Positions 12,626 to 46,000 of a stretch of 64,000 bases of DNA are shown piece after piece. The stretch's first letter is position 1, and the number at the start of each line of letters is the position of its first letter. A program made the position numbers and the translations under genes. The stretch comes from Antedon mediterranea (Eukaryota; Echinodermata; Crinoidea; Comatulida; Antedonidae): NCBI RefSeq assembly GCF_964355755.1, contig NC_092680.1:18083001-18147000 (forward strand), read 5' to 3'. The notes under the pieces are model-generated. The model did not search any database. It had not been told where the DNA came from and worked only from the letters and a program-made list of their open reading frames with translations.

Positions 12626-13598
12626 TTGAAAGATATATAGTTGGAAAAAAAAAGAATGGAAAGACAATAGTAAGTACAAATAATGCTTTGTAACAAAGCT
12701 AATAGGACAGTACACCACATACATTATATTATGGCAAACTCTAGCGTTTGCATCTTCTATATATAAGTTGTCATTAAAAAAATTGTAAACAACATACAAT
12801 TAGAACAACACAGATATTTTTTTTTGTCATTTACATAATTTATGCAGATATATACAGTTAAATTCTTCTTGCCATCAAAATCTTGTCGTTCTTTTTTTCA
12901 GTGCAAAATAAAAGAACATTAAAAGATCCACCATTTGTTGGAGTTCCGATAATCTAGGCTGACATGGAGCTAAAGCGTGTTGAGGATAACTGTCACCTTG
13001 TGGATAAAATAATACTTAATTGATTTGCGTTATACATTCTTCAATATCACATCATATCCGTCAGGAAAAACGAATTAACCCTTTCTCGGTATTTGCATGG
13101 TAACCAATCCACCGTCTCCATTCCTTCGTGCAGTTCCTTAGCCTGTCACGGCATGCAGGCAGATTCAAACGGATATTTTCATTCCGATTCCTAGGGTTTG
13201 TACATGTATAACAGTTGTGTTTTGTGTTTTCATATATTCTCCTTAATAAACTGGTATGTCATACCATCGAACGCACCCCTGCTAATACTGTATATACAAA
13301 TAACACATGGTCACGTTTGTATGTGATGGCAGAATACACTACAGGTAATGAATATCGGATTATCTCTCTCTGTCATCATTGCTCAGTCAAAGGTCAACAT
13401 AGGTCAAAAATCAAAAGAAATATAGAACAGACCGTATATTATATATTTTCAGACAACTTTACTCGCGCATCCTAAAGCAAGTTTTTAAACCGTTATACAG
13501 TAAACATCTTCCGGGTAATTAAAGTAACATGATCAATAATGGCACCGAATGATTTCCACAGTATTTGAAACATATGACAATATGTATTCTTGTCTCTA

Positions 13599-33876
<20,278 letters not shown>

Positions 33877-34215
33877 ATTTATTTGGCACCATTCAACAGT
33901 CAAGTTGTGACAAATCACTGGACATTAGAAACTGACCCAAACTAATTGAATCTTACAACCTAAAAAAGAGAGAGAAAAAAGATCTTGTACAAGTTTTTAG
34001 ATATTGTTTAACTGTTTTAATTATTAGTACACAAATAGGAAATACCAAGCTTTGTAAAACATGATACTGAATTGTTATTTTTTAATGTTATATATATTGG
34101 CAAAAGAGGAGATACATTTTACTCAGTGGCTATGAGCGCTCACTGAATAAACCCAGGAGTTCCAGAGCTCAAGGAGCCTCAGAGCATGAGCAGTTCAGTG
34201 CAACATAGCACCCAG

Positions 34216-34667
34216 CGTTGGAGGGCTCTTTTAGGAGTGCTACTGTAAGCCTTTGCCCTCCCTGTGTGTTAATACGCCACTATGTTTATTTAAATACAGA
34301 GTATAGACACTTAACATACTGATAGTGATACAGTACATATCTCTCTCTCTCGCTAGAAAATCGACGGAGTGTCTGAAACTACCTTATTTATTCAATTACA
34401 GTATATTTTTGGCCCAATTTGAAATGGTGGAGATACTGCGTTGGAGGGCTCCTTTAGGAGTGCTACTGTAAGCCTTTGCCCTCCCTGTGTGTTAATACGC
34501 CACTATGTTTATTTAAATACAGAGTATAGACACTTACTGTAACATACTGATACTGATACAGTACATATCTCTCTCTCTCGCTAGAAAATCGACGGAGTGT
34601 CTGAAACTACCTTATTTATTCAATTACAGTATATTTTTGGCCCAATTTGAAATGGTGGAGATACTGT
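34216..34667. repeat. Tandem duplication, two units of about 223-229 bp
   Basis: Units start CGTTGGAGGGCT at 34216 and 34439 and match almost base for base; unit 2 has a small ACTGTA insertion. Each includes CCCTCCCTGTGTGTTAATAC and (TCTC)n. Confidence 0.9.
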
Positions 34668-34823
34668 ATGTAAGTAGGAAGAAAACTTCAGTGTTTTTAA
34701 TAACTTTAGGGGGAAAACCAAGACTTTATTTTGTATCTTAATTGTTTTCCTGTTTATATTTTTTAATGGATTTTCCAGAATATTGTGAGCAATTAAAGGA
34801 AACTAATAGGATTGATGTAATAA

Positions 34824-34980
34824 AGCTCTGTCTACACTATCAAACTTTATGTTCGACAAAAAAATGTCCATATACTGTACTGTATGGACATGAAGATGTC
34901 ATACTGTATCTATCAGTATCACTACCATATTTATCATATCACACTTTTTTGTCAAACTAGTTTGATAGTGTAAACAGAGT
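34824..34980. mobile_element. MITE-B copy
   Basis: AGCTCTGTCTACACTATCAA to GATAGTGTAAACAGAGT, with an internal TACTGTACTGTATGGACATG expansion. It is upstream of the first coding exon. Confidence 0.8.
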
Positions 34981-36644
34981 ATTAGATTTACAGTACATTA
35001 GCATTTAAAACAAACAAAACCAAACACATTAAGATAGTAAAAAGCTGCTAGACAAACCCAAGAAATGTTGTTAGTGATAAATGGGTAAGAAATATCTGTG
35101 TGCTAGTAGATTTTTGTCCATTGTATTATGTAAGGTTTTAAAGGGTGTATCAGTAAAAACACAATCCTATTTGGTTGGGTACTGAAGGAGTCCTTAGGTT
35201 CAAGTATAAATATTGCATTGTAATTCATTAACATTCATAAAACCAGTCGGTTTATAAGCAATTCATTCATGTTACTGACATGATAAAATAAATTGAATAG
35301 ATTGAAAGAAATTAAATGGCCGCTACAATTGAAGTTAAAGCTACAAATAATCAATATTGTAATAATTATATTAAAATCATAACATCTTGACGTTGCTGTC
35401 TACAGTAGTGGAAAACTCTAATACAGTACAATAGGGTATGTACAGTACACCGGGTGTACAAACAATACAATATGTAGATAATCCATATGTTCAGTAATAG
35501 TCTGTACTACAGTATACATTTTAATGCTGATTATTAAGAAATACCATTGATATAAAAATAGCACATGATGTAATGGCTTTTTTGTCTGAATGAAATATGA
35601 TTATTCAAATAATGTGCATTAGACTAGAGATAATACCAAGGTTATACAGTAAATTAATCTAGGTGGAATGGAAGAATAATACTGGGTGGGTGACCCTGCT
35701 TACTTACAGTACTGTACAGTACTGTCGTATCTCTTTAATATTACATTGACAATTTTTCACTCCTTGTTTTAATACATTCTTTTGTAATCAAATCAGAACA
35801 TAGGAATTTAGCAAAATGAAGCTATTTTTAATAGAAAATGAGGCAACAATACTGTACTGTACAGTTGTTTTAGCTATAATATCAATCTGTATGGACTGTA
35901 CAAGGAAGCTACTTTAACTTTGGGGTTTGGCCAGATGGAGTGCTAACGGTTTTAATATCATAATACTGTATCTCTATAACTGTTACACTTCTTCTTCTAT
36001 CTCATTCTGAAATAATTTATTCTACATGAAATACATTTTTTCTTCCAGCGGATTTCCGACTCTTTAGGAATGTGGTGAGAAAATTTATGAATTTTTTAAC
36101 AAAAACCTACAGGTACTGTAGGTAGGCTAAAAATATTTAAGACATTTATTAGTTAAAATCAATACAAGGTCAAAGGTTAACAATACAACCTAGTGCTAAG
36201 GATTTCAAGAATAAAATACAATACAGTGTATTATGACAAATTTGACAAGCAATCATTTAATGGTAAAAGTATGATGATGTTGAAATTATCTAAGTTATTA
36301 AAAAAAAAAGTGGGGGAGGGGCGATGCTCTTCTCGCTTCAGTGACATTCACAATAGTCTTACTTTACAACCTTTTTACGAATGAGCCACAATCAACCCCA
36401 AGGAATTATACACTGTAGCTGGTATCTACAGTAAAGTCACCTCAGTCATGGCCTAAAGCTAGGCCTAGTAGTCATTTCGGTCGCATTTCACATCAGTTGT
36501 GGTGTTATGCCGGTCGCTGCACCGTTTGACTTTGTATGTAAATTAGCTGATAGTATGGAGCGCCGTTCACCAATAAAATGGCCAGTGTTACTTTTATGAG
36601 TACTAATACAGTTTACAGTATTTATTACGTTCTTTAAAATTAAT

Positions 36645-36784
36645 TTAAAGATGATGTATTGTCCCCCTGAAAAATAATTATTGAACATTTTAATGTTACA
36701 TACAGTTATTCACTTATGACCAAAATTAGATAAAAAAAAAAAATTATTTACCCCCTGGGTAAATGGGGGACGATACATCTTTAA
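36645..36784. mobile_element. TTAA-flanked MITE, 140 bp
   Basis: TTAAAGATGATGTATTGTCC at one end and GGGGGACGATACATCTTTAA at the other, the same family as 11113-11314. Confidence 0.75.
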
Positions 36785-36884
36785 TGGACTTTTTCTCATT
36801 ACAGAAATAAGAATACAGCAACATTTTTTAGAAGGAATAATAATAATTAGTAAAGGTAAAAGGTATTCATATTTGTCCTCAAGC

Positions 36885-37100
36885 TTAACTGGAAACTGAG
36901 GAAATTCGGATTAGGCCCTCCACGGACCCACGGCAGCCAGCAGTGCAGCGCCTACCAGATCAGCACACCAGGAGACGATCCCTTACTCTTTTCGAATAGT
37001 GTACCATACCAAGTTCTTTAACGTGCACTGTTAAGTACACGGGACCAACGGCTTTACATCCCATCCGAAGGACGAGGCAATGAGAGTAAAGCACCTTATA
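36885..37100 (+). mobile_element. SINE-like block, second lineage
   Basis: Contains GTTCTTTAACGTGCAC, GTACACG and GGACCAACGGCTTTACATCC then CATCCGAAGGACG. This pattern parallels the core of SINE family 1 base for base over about 60 bp, although heads and tails differ. No clear pol III boxes are left. Confidence 0.5.
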
Positions 37101-40100
37101 GAAAACAGTCTGTAGTATTTGTTGTTTGATTTTGATTATTTGTTAGATATATAATGTGTATGGTAATAATGCATCCGAGAGAGTAAATATTGAGAACAAA
37201 TGAAAAGAGCCTTAATGTGTTTAATTATCTATAATTTCCATCAGAAATTGTTACTATAAATTCAATCAAATCCACGTCTGATCATTACAATGATATTGTC
37301 ATGTTGGTTTTTACAAGCTTCTCTTTCGTACGTTTTACTGATCAAATCCATTCCCCTTTTAAATCTATGCATGTCATTTCGACTCCACGACGTCGTATAG
37401 TACGGTCAATAAATAAACACCGATAACCTGCTTTTCACTTTATATTCGATATTTTATTTTATGAATAAAATATGTGTATATATATACGCCAAAAACGGGA
37501 ATCGGTGAATTTATATATTTTGGAATTAAATATTTATTATTATAAGCTAATTTTTACAGAATATTATAGCGTAATATATATTGGGTACATAAACCTATAT
37601 TGCATTTTTCGTCTCTTTGTTGCACCAATGGAAGCCTATGGTTTGCATAACAAAAATTGTTTTTGTTTGTACCTACAGTAGCCTACCCTTTTTTTTTTCG
37701 TTTAAATCATGTTGCAAATAAGGTATGACCCTGGATGAATAAGCAAAGAAAAAGATACACAAGGCACATATTTGGCATGGACCGATTCGAAACGCCACCG
37801 ATTTCAAACACGACCGAAATGATCTGTAACCTTCTAGGCCCTAGTAGTAGTAGGCCTACCCTAAGTAAAGTAGCCTAGGCCTAGTAGTGGCCTAGTAGTA
37901 GTAGGCTAGTAGTAGTAGACTTTTTTTTCTTACCTTCTGGGTTTTTATATTATTTTTTTAGCAAACAAAAATGTACAATTTTCACGAACTCCACCACATC
38001 AACCGTCATTGCATTGGTGCATCTATTACAAATTAAAACAAGTAACAAATAATGAAACAAAAGAAAACACAATATAACTCAGTCGACAAACTTTAGGCCC
38101 ACTCTTATTTGATAGCAACAAGGTGGTACAAACCGGTACGAGAAGGCTAATTCTTCGTGTAAATAATCACTGACCGACCAACCAGCCTCGGTAAAACAAT
38201 GCACGGAACATCTCAACTTGATTATAATAAAAACATATCTATTACAATTTACCTGCTTAACTGTATAGCATACACAATGCTGCGTTAATAATTGTTAATA
38301 GATTGTTATAAAACTTACATTCGCCATTTATTATATTATCACAAACACGGAAGAAAATACAACAGTTTGTTGGAAAATAATGCAAATTTCTTTTGTGATC
38401 TTCGCCTTTTTGTAAATATCACCGCTTCATTACTCCAATACAATGGCAATTGGTCCACATAGAGGGCGGTAATCTATTAATCGATACAAACTACTACAGT
38501 ATCCTGTAAATAATACGAACTACGGTAGCCTAGCAGTAATAAAGTTATTTAAATTATTTCGTTAAATATTTAAATAATTTAAAAAAATTTAAATTATTTA
38601 GAAAAAAAAAACAAATTGTATGAAAAATAATATTCGAAACTATTTACGGCCATGATTTTGTTATACACATACACGAAATATTTCACTTTGAAATATCTGT
38701 AACCTCAAAATGAAAGCAATACTGGATATGGAAGTTTATTGTGTTAAGACTTTACGAAAATAAAAGAGGCTAAAGAAAAATTGTGCTGTGTGAATATTAA
38801 TCTAGGGTGCCAGAAAGTGATGACAACGTGCATGTATATGTCGAGGGGGTGGGGCAAGAAGTAAATGAGAGGGACTTGCATGTTGAACTCTGTCAATCAG
38901 TCGGCAGTTTAAAATATTTCAATAAGAAAATATGAATTGGTAATTTATAGAAATAAGAAGTATTCGAATGATAAAACTATAGCTGCTTACGGACTTGAAA
39001 TCAACCCAAAAAAAGTGCACATGGCCATGGTAGTCGAAATTAGATGATGCGCGTGAACACCAACGAAAGTAGAAAATAGGCCTACAAAACTATATTTTGG
39101 GTGTATTTTTCGTTGTGTATAATTTGATATTTTGTTTGTCAGAGTTATATTAGTGACCACATAGATCAAAGAGGACATAAATCGAATGACCTCATATTGC
39201 ACACACATGTTCCGTAATGTTTGGATTCGTTTTGTGTGTGTGTGTGTGTTTTTTATTTCAATGGTTTTTGCTATTTGTTTGTGGTTGCTTTGTTATATTT
39301 TTTGCTACTTTATAATTAAACTGTGTCAAGTTTGATTTTTTTTTTTGCTTTAAGCCATGATACTTATTATTTACACATTTCGAACTCGAATGTAGGCCTA
39401 CTAAGCATTGATATATATATATATATCAAGCCACGGCGTCTTACTCATGAGCTGCCCGTGATTTACGAAATTCATTCTGTTCACATGGTAGGTGTAGTTA
39501 ATTAAAACTTCAATGCGATCAGTCAAAACGGTTGGCCGGCCGGCCGGCTGCCGAGTGACCACTGTTTTAATTTGGCGGCTCGAAATGGTATTTGTAGATC
39601 TGGCCAAACCGTGAGGAGGTTGCGTAGTTGACATGACGTAACAACTTGCGAAACAGGTAAAGTTTCTGTTTTTGCATTTGTTAGTGTTTATTCCTCAAAA
39701 TTCAGGAAAAAGATAGTCTACGTGTGTGGCCCCTCAGTGTGCCAAAAGTGAGCACGTACCCTTCAGCGGTTTCGGAGGCCTGGAGATACGTAAAATTACG
39801 CGACAAATTTTGGGCCGCTAAACATTTTTGAAGGACCTCAGGGTGGCTTAAGAAATTGTGTTAAAAACGATAATTTAGCGTCATAAGCGCCTTTATACAG
39901 TAAACATACTTTTGTAGCAAAATGTTTGGTAATATACAGTAAAAGAATTTTACTACAAATAGGCCTAGAATTTGATAATGCAAACCTTCAAACAATATAA
40001 ATAGAATTGTATTATAATAAAATGCTGCTGTGTGTGTAAAGTATGTGTCGGGGCGTTTAGAGTGGGTGTTGATTATTCAAAATTAAGTTTTATGGGGGAG

Positions 40101-40107
40101 GGGGGGG

Positions 40108-40305
40108 GGTTATTCAATCCGCGACACAGTGGGCCGTTTCAGCCTTACAAATCTGCTCAGCTAACTCAACAACTCGGCTACCATTCAGGGTTCCACCTGA
40201 TTTAAAACAAATCTATTATAGCTATCATCAGTTCTTCCGATGTGTAGGCCTTATGTAATTATTTTTACCCGATTTCTGACATTAATTTTTTATATAGTGA
40301 TTTTA
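40108..40305 (+). repeat. Dispersed repeat, copy 1
   Basis: From TTATTCAATCCGCGACACAG to TTCTGACATTAATTTTTTAT. A second copy, 63820-64000, runs off the right edge. Family unknown. Confidence 0.8.
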
Positions 40306-40379
40306 CAATTTTCCTTTTATGAATTTGATTTGATCGTTATTATTTTTAGTGTACTTTAATGTTGCTAACTTTGAGCATG

Positions 40380-40560
40380 GCCTATGAAAATGGCAAAATA
40401 TGAATATCGCCGCCAACGGCAAACGTTGGGCAACAAAACCCCGGAAGTGATTACCGTACATTTTCCGCGGACGGTTGAAAATGTTGTTTTATAACCCTTA
40501 TAATATCTTTCTAAGAGAGAAATATGGAACAATATCATATTGGTGAACACTATAATGTTA
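40380..40560. promoter_or_regulatory. Possible promoter (CpG patch with ETS-type CCGGAAGTG)
   Basis: CGCCGCCAACGG near 40409, CCCCGGAAGTGATTACCG near 40440 and CCGCGGACGG near 40466 stand out from AT-rich flanks. On the plus strand an ATG follows at 40524 with a short open frame. ETS motifs in CpG patches are common at TATA-less promoters; no transcript supports this. Confidence 0.2.
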
Positions 40561-40748
40561 CTCAATCTACGTTTTGCGGAACATGTGAGACAGAGGATAG
40601 GTATCCAAGGAGGAGATCCGTACAAAAGTGTTGTGTATTTTGGGTAATTTCCGAATTAATACTGTATGAACTGTTCTTATCTTTTAATGTACTGTATATG
40701 TTGTAATTTCACAAACAACTCATATATTTCATGTATACCTTTATCTTA

Positions 40749-40885
40749 AGCTCTGTCTAATCAAACTGTAGGCCTATGTTACAAAAAAATGTGATTTGCC
40801 CATATATGGACATGATGATGTCATATCACTACCGTATTTGGGCACATCACATTTCCTTTGTTAAACTAGTTTGATAGACAGAGCT
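40749..40885. mobile_element. MITE-B copy
   Basis: AGCTCTGTCTAATCAAACTG to TTTGATAGACAGAGCT, with TTA on both sides. Both inverted repeats have lost the ACACTA segment. Confidence 0.8.
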
Positions 40886-41931
40886 TTATTTGTATATCTT
40901 TGATGACATTGTTTCATTTTTTGTTTTCTCCTAAGGGAGGTGAATACACGTACTAAACATAACTAATTTCAACTTGTTCATACTTATAATAAATCTAGAC
41001 AAATATTGTTTTGAACCAACAAATATCGGTGGGTGTCTTTGAAATATAAATTCAAGGTTCATAATAAACAGTACAACATTTAGATTTAAATCAAATAATA
41101 TTAGGCCTACTTTATTCATCTTCTAACCATATTTTCTCTGATAGTAATCAAAATATAGGCCTACATACATTAAAGATGAAAATGGTCCATAAACCCGCAA
41201 GGGCTTATGGAAACCATAATAGTAGGTCTAAATGAATGAGTAAGTACATAAAGTGACACAGTAAGCAAAATTAAAATGATTTAGAGGTAATACATAATAA
41301 TATATAATACATGTTTAGTAAATCATAATAACTAAAAGTTAATACATATTTCGTTAAAAAAAAGATGTTAACAATACTATATTATTTCTACTACATTTTA
41401 ATTTATAATAAAATTGGTACAGAGTCTGAATTAGTATATCTAGATCACCGGTGAATAATATTATGCGGCCAGTTATTGATTTAAACAACGTTAAAATGCG
41501 AAGGCTTGGTGATATGCTTCCTTCTTGTGGTAAATGAATGGCGAACTGTACTCTGTAAAGAAGTCACACTCGCTTCGGCCTCCGAACGATTAGTGACGTG
41601 TGGGTATATAAAACACATCAGATGATGTCAGTGGGGTTTTATCGCGGGACATGGTTCTTGACTTCGTCTCGGGGTAATGGTATCGAGATCGCCGAGGGCT
41701 ATATACTGAACTATGCTCCAGTCAAAATGTATATAATATGCATTAAAGCAGAAGAATGCATGTCTGTGTACATTATAATGAAAGAAAAATAATATAAATA
41801 AGTTAAAGATTTTTGCATTATAAATTTTAGATTCTTGAGCCAAACTTACCAGCAGGCCTACTCATAATATATTCATTACATTTTCATTATCCGTGTTTTT
41901 TGCTCAGAAAAAACGTCCCCTTTTTTAGTAA

Positions 41932-42178
41932 ACCAAATATAAACAGGTTAAAACAAAATATAAACAGGTTAAAATCAAATATAAACAGGTTAAAACCCAA
42001 TATAAACAGGTTAAAACCAAATATAAGAAGATTAAAATCAAGATAAACAGGTTAAAACCAAATATAAACAGGTTAAAACCAAATATAAACAGGTTAAAAC
42101 CAAATATAAGAAGATTAAAATCAAGATAAACAGGTTAAAACCAAATATAAACAGGTTAAAACCAAATATAAACAGGTT
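41932..42178 (+). repeat. 21-bp tandem repeat with higher-order structure
   Basis: Units of CCAAATATAAACAGGTTAAA A. A variant block, CAAATATAAGAAGATTAAAA then TCAAGATAAACAGG, recurs with about 82-bp spacing, so a four-unit group has been copied as a block. Confidence 0.92.
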
Positions 42179-42364
42179 CCGACTTATGACATTAGGTTAA
42201 TAATAATAATATACATAATCTGCAAGCATGACTAATACAATAAATCAAAACCAATTACGAAAGGATATATAAACATTTTCTCAACCATGTGTTTTTTCAA
42301 AATGATGAACGAGTTATGGCGAACACCCACAGTATACATTAACTGAAAGAAAAAATAATGTTTT

Positions 42365-42440
42365 AGGAACTGCATCTTGGAGTTGTGGCTTGGTGGTTAT
42401 GATGCTTGGCTACCAATCCAAGGCTACTGGGTTCCTTTCG
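42365..42440 (+). repeat. Degenerate tRNA-like fragment
   Basis: GGCTTGGTGGTTATGATGCT and CTTGGCTACCAATCCAAG form a D-arm/anticodon-arm like pattern followed by CTGGGTTC. Probably the head of an old SINE. Confidence 0.3.
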
Positions 42441-42894
42441 TATAGTTTTTCTAATTTCTAATGACAAATTACAACTCTACTACAAGACTTGTAATAAGAC
42501 TTTTTTTATGTAGAGCATCATTATGTATGTTTGTCTTGTGAACGGTGATTGCCACATTTAAGAAGAGTGAATGAATTCGCTTTTGGTTATACTTGGCAAT
42601 TTGCCAATATATATAAAAAAAAACAAACAAAAGTAAAAAACAGTTTTTATATTTTACCGTTTAATATAAATGTAGTCAAGATACAGAACCTTGTATATCA
42701 TAATTTTACACTTGTTTGTGGTTTGTCAATACATTTTGCAAGCAAAAAATACAAAATACATGCATGAAGTAATTTTACTTTGTGTTCTTTGAAATTATGC
42801 TCTGTCGTGATACGGCGTTTAAAAAGAATGGTGACGAATAAAAACGAATTTAGGCACACTGAATAGAATAATATTTTTTTAAGTATAGGCCTAC

Positions 42895-43017
42895 CTATTT
42901 TACGGCTGCTACATGTTGGGCCCATGTACCCATTGGCGCATTTGCAGACGCTGGTATTCTCTGTAGTAACACAAGTACCACCATTCAAGCAACCACCGCA
43001 ATCATCTTGAATATCAG
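42895..43017 (-). CDS. Propeller gene exon 6 (EGF-like domain)
   Basis: 123 bp with TTACAG acceptor encoding [26 protein letters not shown] and [11 protein letters not shown]. Six cysteines in EGF order. Donor GTAGGC is weak; reading through it meets no stop for some distance, so an alternative end is possible. Confidence 0.85.
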
Positions 43018-46000
43018 CTGTAATAAAAAAAATTAGTAATGGTATATTTAGTAAAAATAAGATTTTAGACTTGTGTCTAAAATGAATAATGGGAACTTTA
43101 TGTTTACGACCTACCACCGACTAACCTAGGTCAGGTCAATCGATGTGTCGTCGGTCGTCGTCTGGACTGGACATAAGAACAAACGTGTGTCGAGGTGAGA
43201 AGCGAGGAAATGCGTCCCATACGCAGTTCAGTCGTCACAAATCAAACGCTACGATATTATATATACTTAGGTCCATGATTATACTCTAAATTGTTAGACC
43301 ACGAAAATAATAGTCTTAGTCCATAGTTAAACCTACCTGTGAATGGGCCTATATAAAAGCCTGAATATGGATAACTAATTTGAGTAATACTGCTCTCCAA
43401 TGATTGATTTTCAGTTCTTGTATTAACTCTATATATGCCATCAGTCAAAGATTCTGTCCAGTAGATATAGGGGCCATATATTTCAACATCAATGCAGTAA
43501 ATACCGTCCAGATCAACAGTTGTTGCTCTGTTGGTTCCATCAAGGTTAGCTTCTTCAATGACATTAGTTCCTGAATCACACCAATACATCTTTCCATCTT
43601 AAAGATAACAAAAATATATAAAAAAAATAATTAACAATGGGATGAACAAGGGGCCCGGATGCAGTTTAATCCAATAATTCAGTATGTGACAGTTTTAATC
43701 TCTTTTTTTTTATCTCTAAACACACAAGGCTTTCATTGGTCACAGTGCATTTCGGCCGCCAATCATTTCGGCCGCCGGTTATGGAACGACCAAATTCATG
43801 AAACTCCAAAAAGGACAAAATATGGCATGATCATTTCGGCCGCCAGGTATGGCGCGCCAAATTGAAATAGCCAGAAATAACTGCACAGTATTACAGTGAA
43901 AAAAATAACTTTACCAAGTCTATAGAACGCCACAGAGAACTATGGTCATTTAAACCAGAGATCAGTTGTGCAATGACCTAAATACATTTTTTTTGCCGTA
44001 GATTTAAAGTTATATTATTTTAACGTCTGAATATTTTGGTCAAAATGAATATTGATTAAATGTTTATTTTTTTTATATTACAGGTCCCGAAAATGCGTGT
44101 GCTTTGTAAAAATGTGTTTCATTATGAATATAATAAATGTAAAACCATGGAGAATTGGTAAAACATACGAATAAAAGTGTTTTTGACTGGCACATAAAAA
44201 AACTTCAGCATCACCTCCTTCTTATTAAAGAAAATGATAGCTTTGCGATATAAGGGAAGTTTCATTTATAATTTCCAAACAAAATGCCCTAGGATGAGTT
44301 TTACAAGGCTCATTAAACATTAGTGCCTTGGGTACACACACATGATCTTTGAAAACGCTGGTAACGATACCGTACATATCTGAGGTGATTTTTCTTTGTC
44401 ATTGTCGGACGCATTTCGTCATAAAATATTTGTTTAAAAAAACAAAGGCGGGCTAAAGATCCGACGCTAAACAGTTATGCGCTAAACAAGTAGGCGTATC
44501 TTTTTTTATAATGTGGTCTTCTTTTGGCACACTTCATATTAAATTCAATAAACATGCGATGACGCGCGATGCATTGTTTATTTTTTTTTCCAAATAATAT
44601 CCAAGGAAGAGGGTTCGATCAATTACGCGGAGATTCTTTTTTTTCTCATTCAAATCAGATAATTATCGGATAAATGCGATAATTTTTAACCTTTGACATG
44701 AAGGAAAAATTGTTGCAATGTGATTGGGCACCTGGTTGTTTGGTAATGACCGATCATGCGCACTTTTATTGGTTGAAAAATTAACCGATATTTTTTGTTT
44801 TGGCTGCGGAAGCGGCCGTTTGCGCTGCACGCCTTGCCGCTAAAACTACAAATTCCGGGATTCCCCCTTTTATGTAAATGGTGACGTTTTTTCTATATAA
44901 AATAAAAGCTATACATTTTAAAGTAAAACTGGTGTAGGGCTACGTATCAGTCGGCAATGAGATTGTTTTTAATGTATCGAAAAGCGGGCAATCCTGCTGG
45001 CGACAGCGTCCAACAGTTGGAATGTATAAGGCTTAGGTTAGGGATAGTGTCTTACCGTAATCATTCACAACAGTTAGCTGATAGATACCAAGTATTTATA
45101 AGAGACACTAGTTTTAATGTTTTGATTTGTCCACTATATTCTATATCGTATGCGTATTGTACTTTTTTTATTTCTACATATTATTATTATCCATACCCCA
45201 AACGAGGCTCATAACCACAATATTTCCCATTTTTTCAATTGTATTTTTTCATTATTTAAGCACTTGAGTTTACATGTACCCCAAACGTATTAAAAGTTAC
45301 CGGTATCTGTTTGACAGCAAAAAGATTAGATTGATAGCTAGGCGCGGTACAGAAACAATGTCCTAAGTTGTTATCGATATAAATAATGAAGTATTAATAC
45401 TGTTAAACATTTAAATAATACAATTTGCAAAATATAAAAAGGAAAACCCCAAAACCACTTTATTTTCAAAAAGCACACATACTTCTTGGCACCTGTGAAA
45501 TAAATTGACAACAAAAATGTATTAGGTTTAATAAACATTCTTACATTATAAATGTAGAGTGCAACGTTTGCTGAAAATATCATTAATATATTCACTGTAG
45601 TGATGGCAATGTGCACGCCATAAATGTTTCTGGAATTGAAGACCGCCGATTCGGCTTAATAATACAGTATTAGTAAAATATTAACATTTTAACACACATG
45701 GCGTGTCATACATATTCAAGAATAATTACAAGTCTGGCGGCCGAAATGAACAATACATATTTTGTCCTTTTTGGCGTTTCATGAATTTGGCAATTCCATA
45801 ACCGGCGGCCGAAATGACTGGCGGCCGAAATGATCAGACACCCTTTCATTGTGTTAAATTATAAAGACCAACACTATCGAGTTTAATTAACGCTCAGCCA
45901 CAGGTGGAAATGTCAGGCATTTACGATATAAACAAACGTTGTCAAGATATGTTTTTTATAATAGTTATATTGTATTTGTTCGTTATCACTGATTTGTAAT

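Larger units (their letters stand above)
33980..42890. other. Region between kinase exon 1 and the propeller gene's exon 6
   Basis: No convincing coding exon. It should include the unseen 5' UTR exon(s) and promoter of the complete kinase and any 3' exons of the propeller gene. Contents seen: tandem duplication at 34.2 kb, MITE-B copies, TTAA MITE at 36.6 kb, a SINE-like block at 36.9 kb, a dispersed repeat at 40.1 kb and a 21-bp satellite at 41.9 kb. Confidence 0.5.

Noticed and set aside
41932-42178. Possible CRISPR-like array of short repeats
   Set aside because: Repeats are contiguous with no unique spacers, and the DNA is clearly eukaryotic; it is a simple satellite.
45371-45616. Minus-strand frame with a splice-like CACAG/GTGCC inside, considered as an extra propeller-gene exon
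   Set aside because: It lies within the 2.1-kb transposon, has no YWTD or EGF features, and the exons on either side already join in phase without it.
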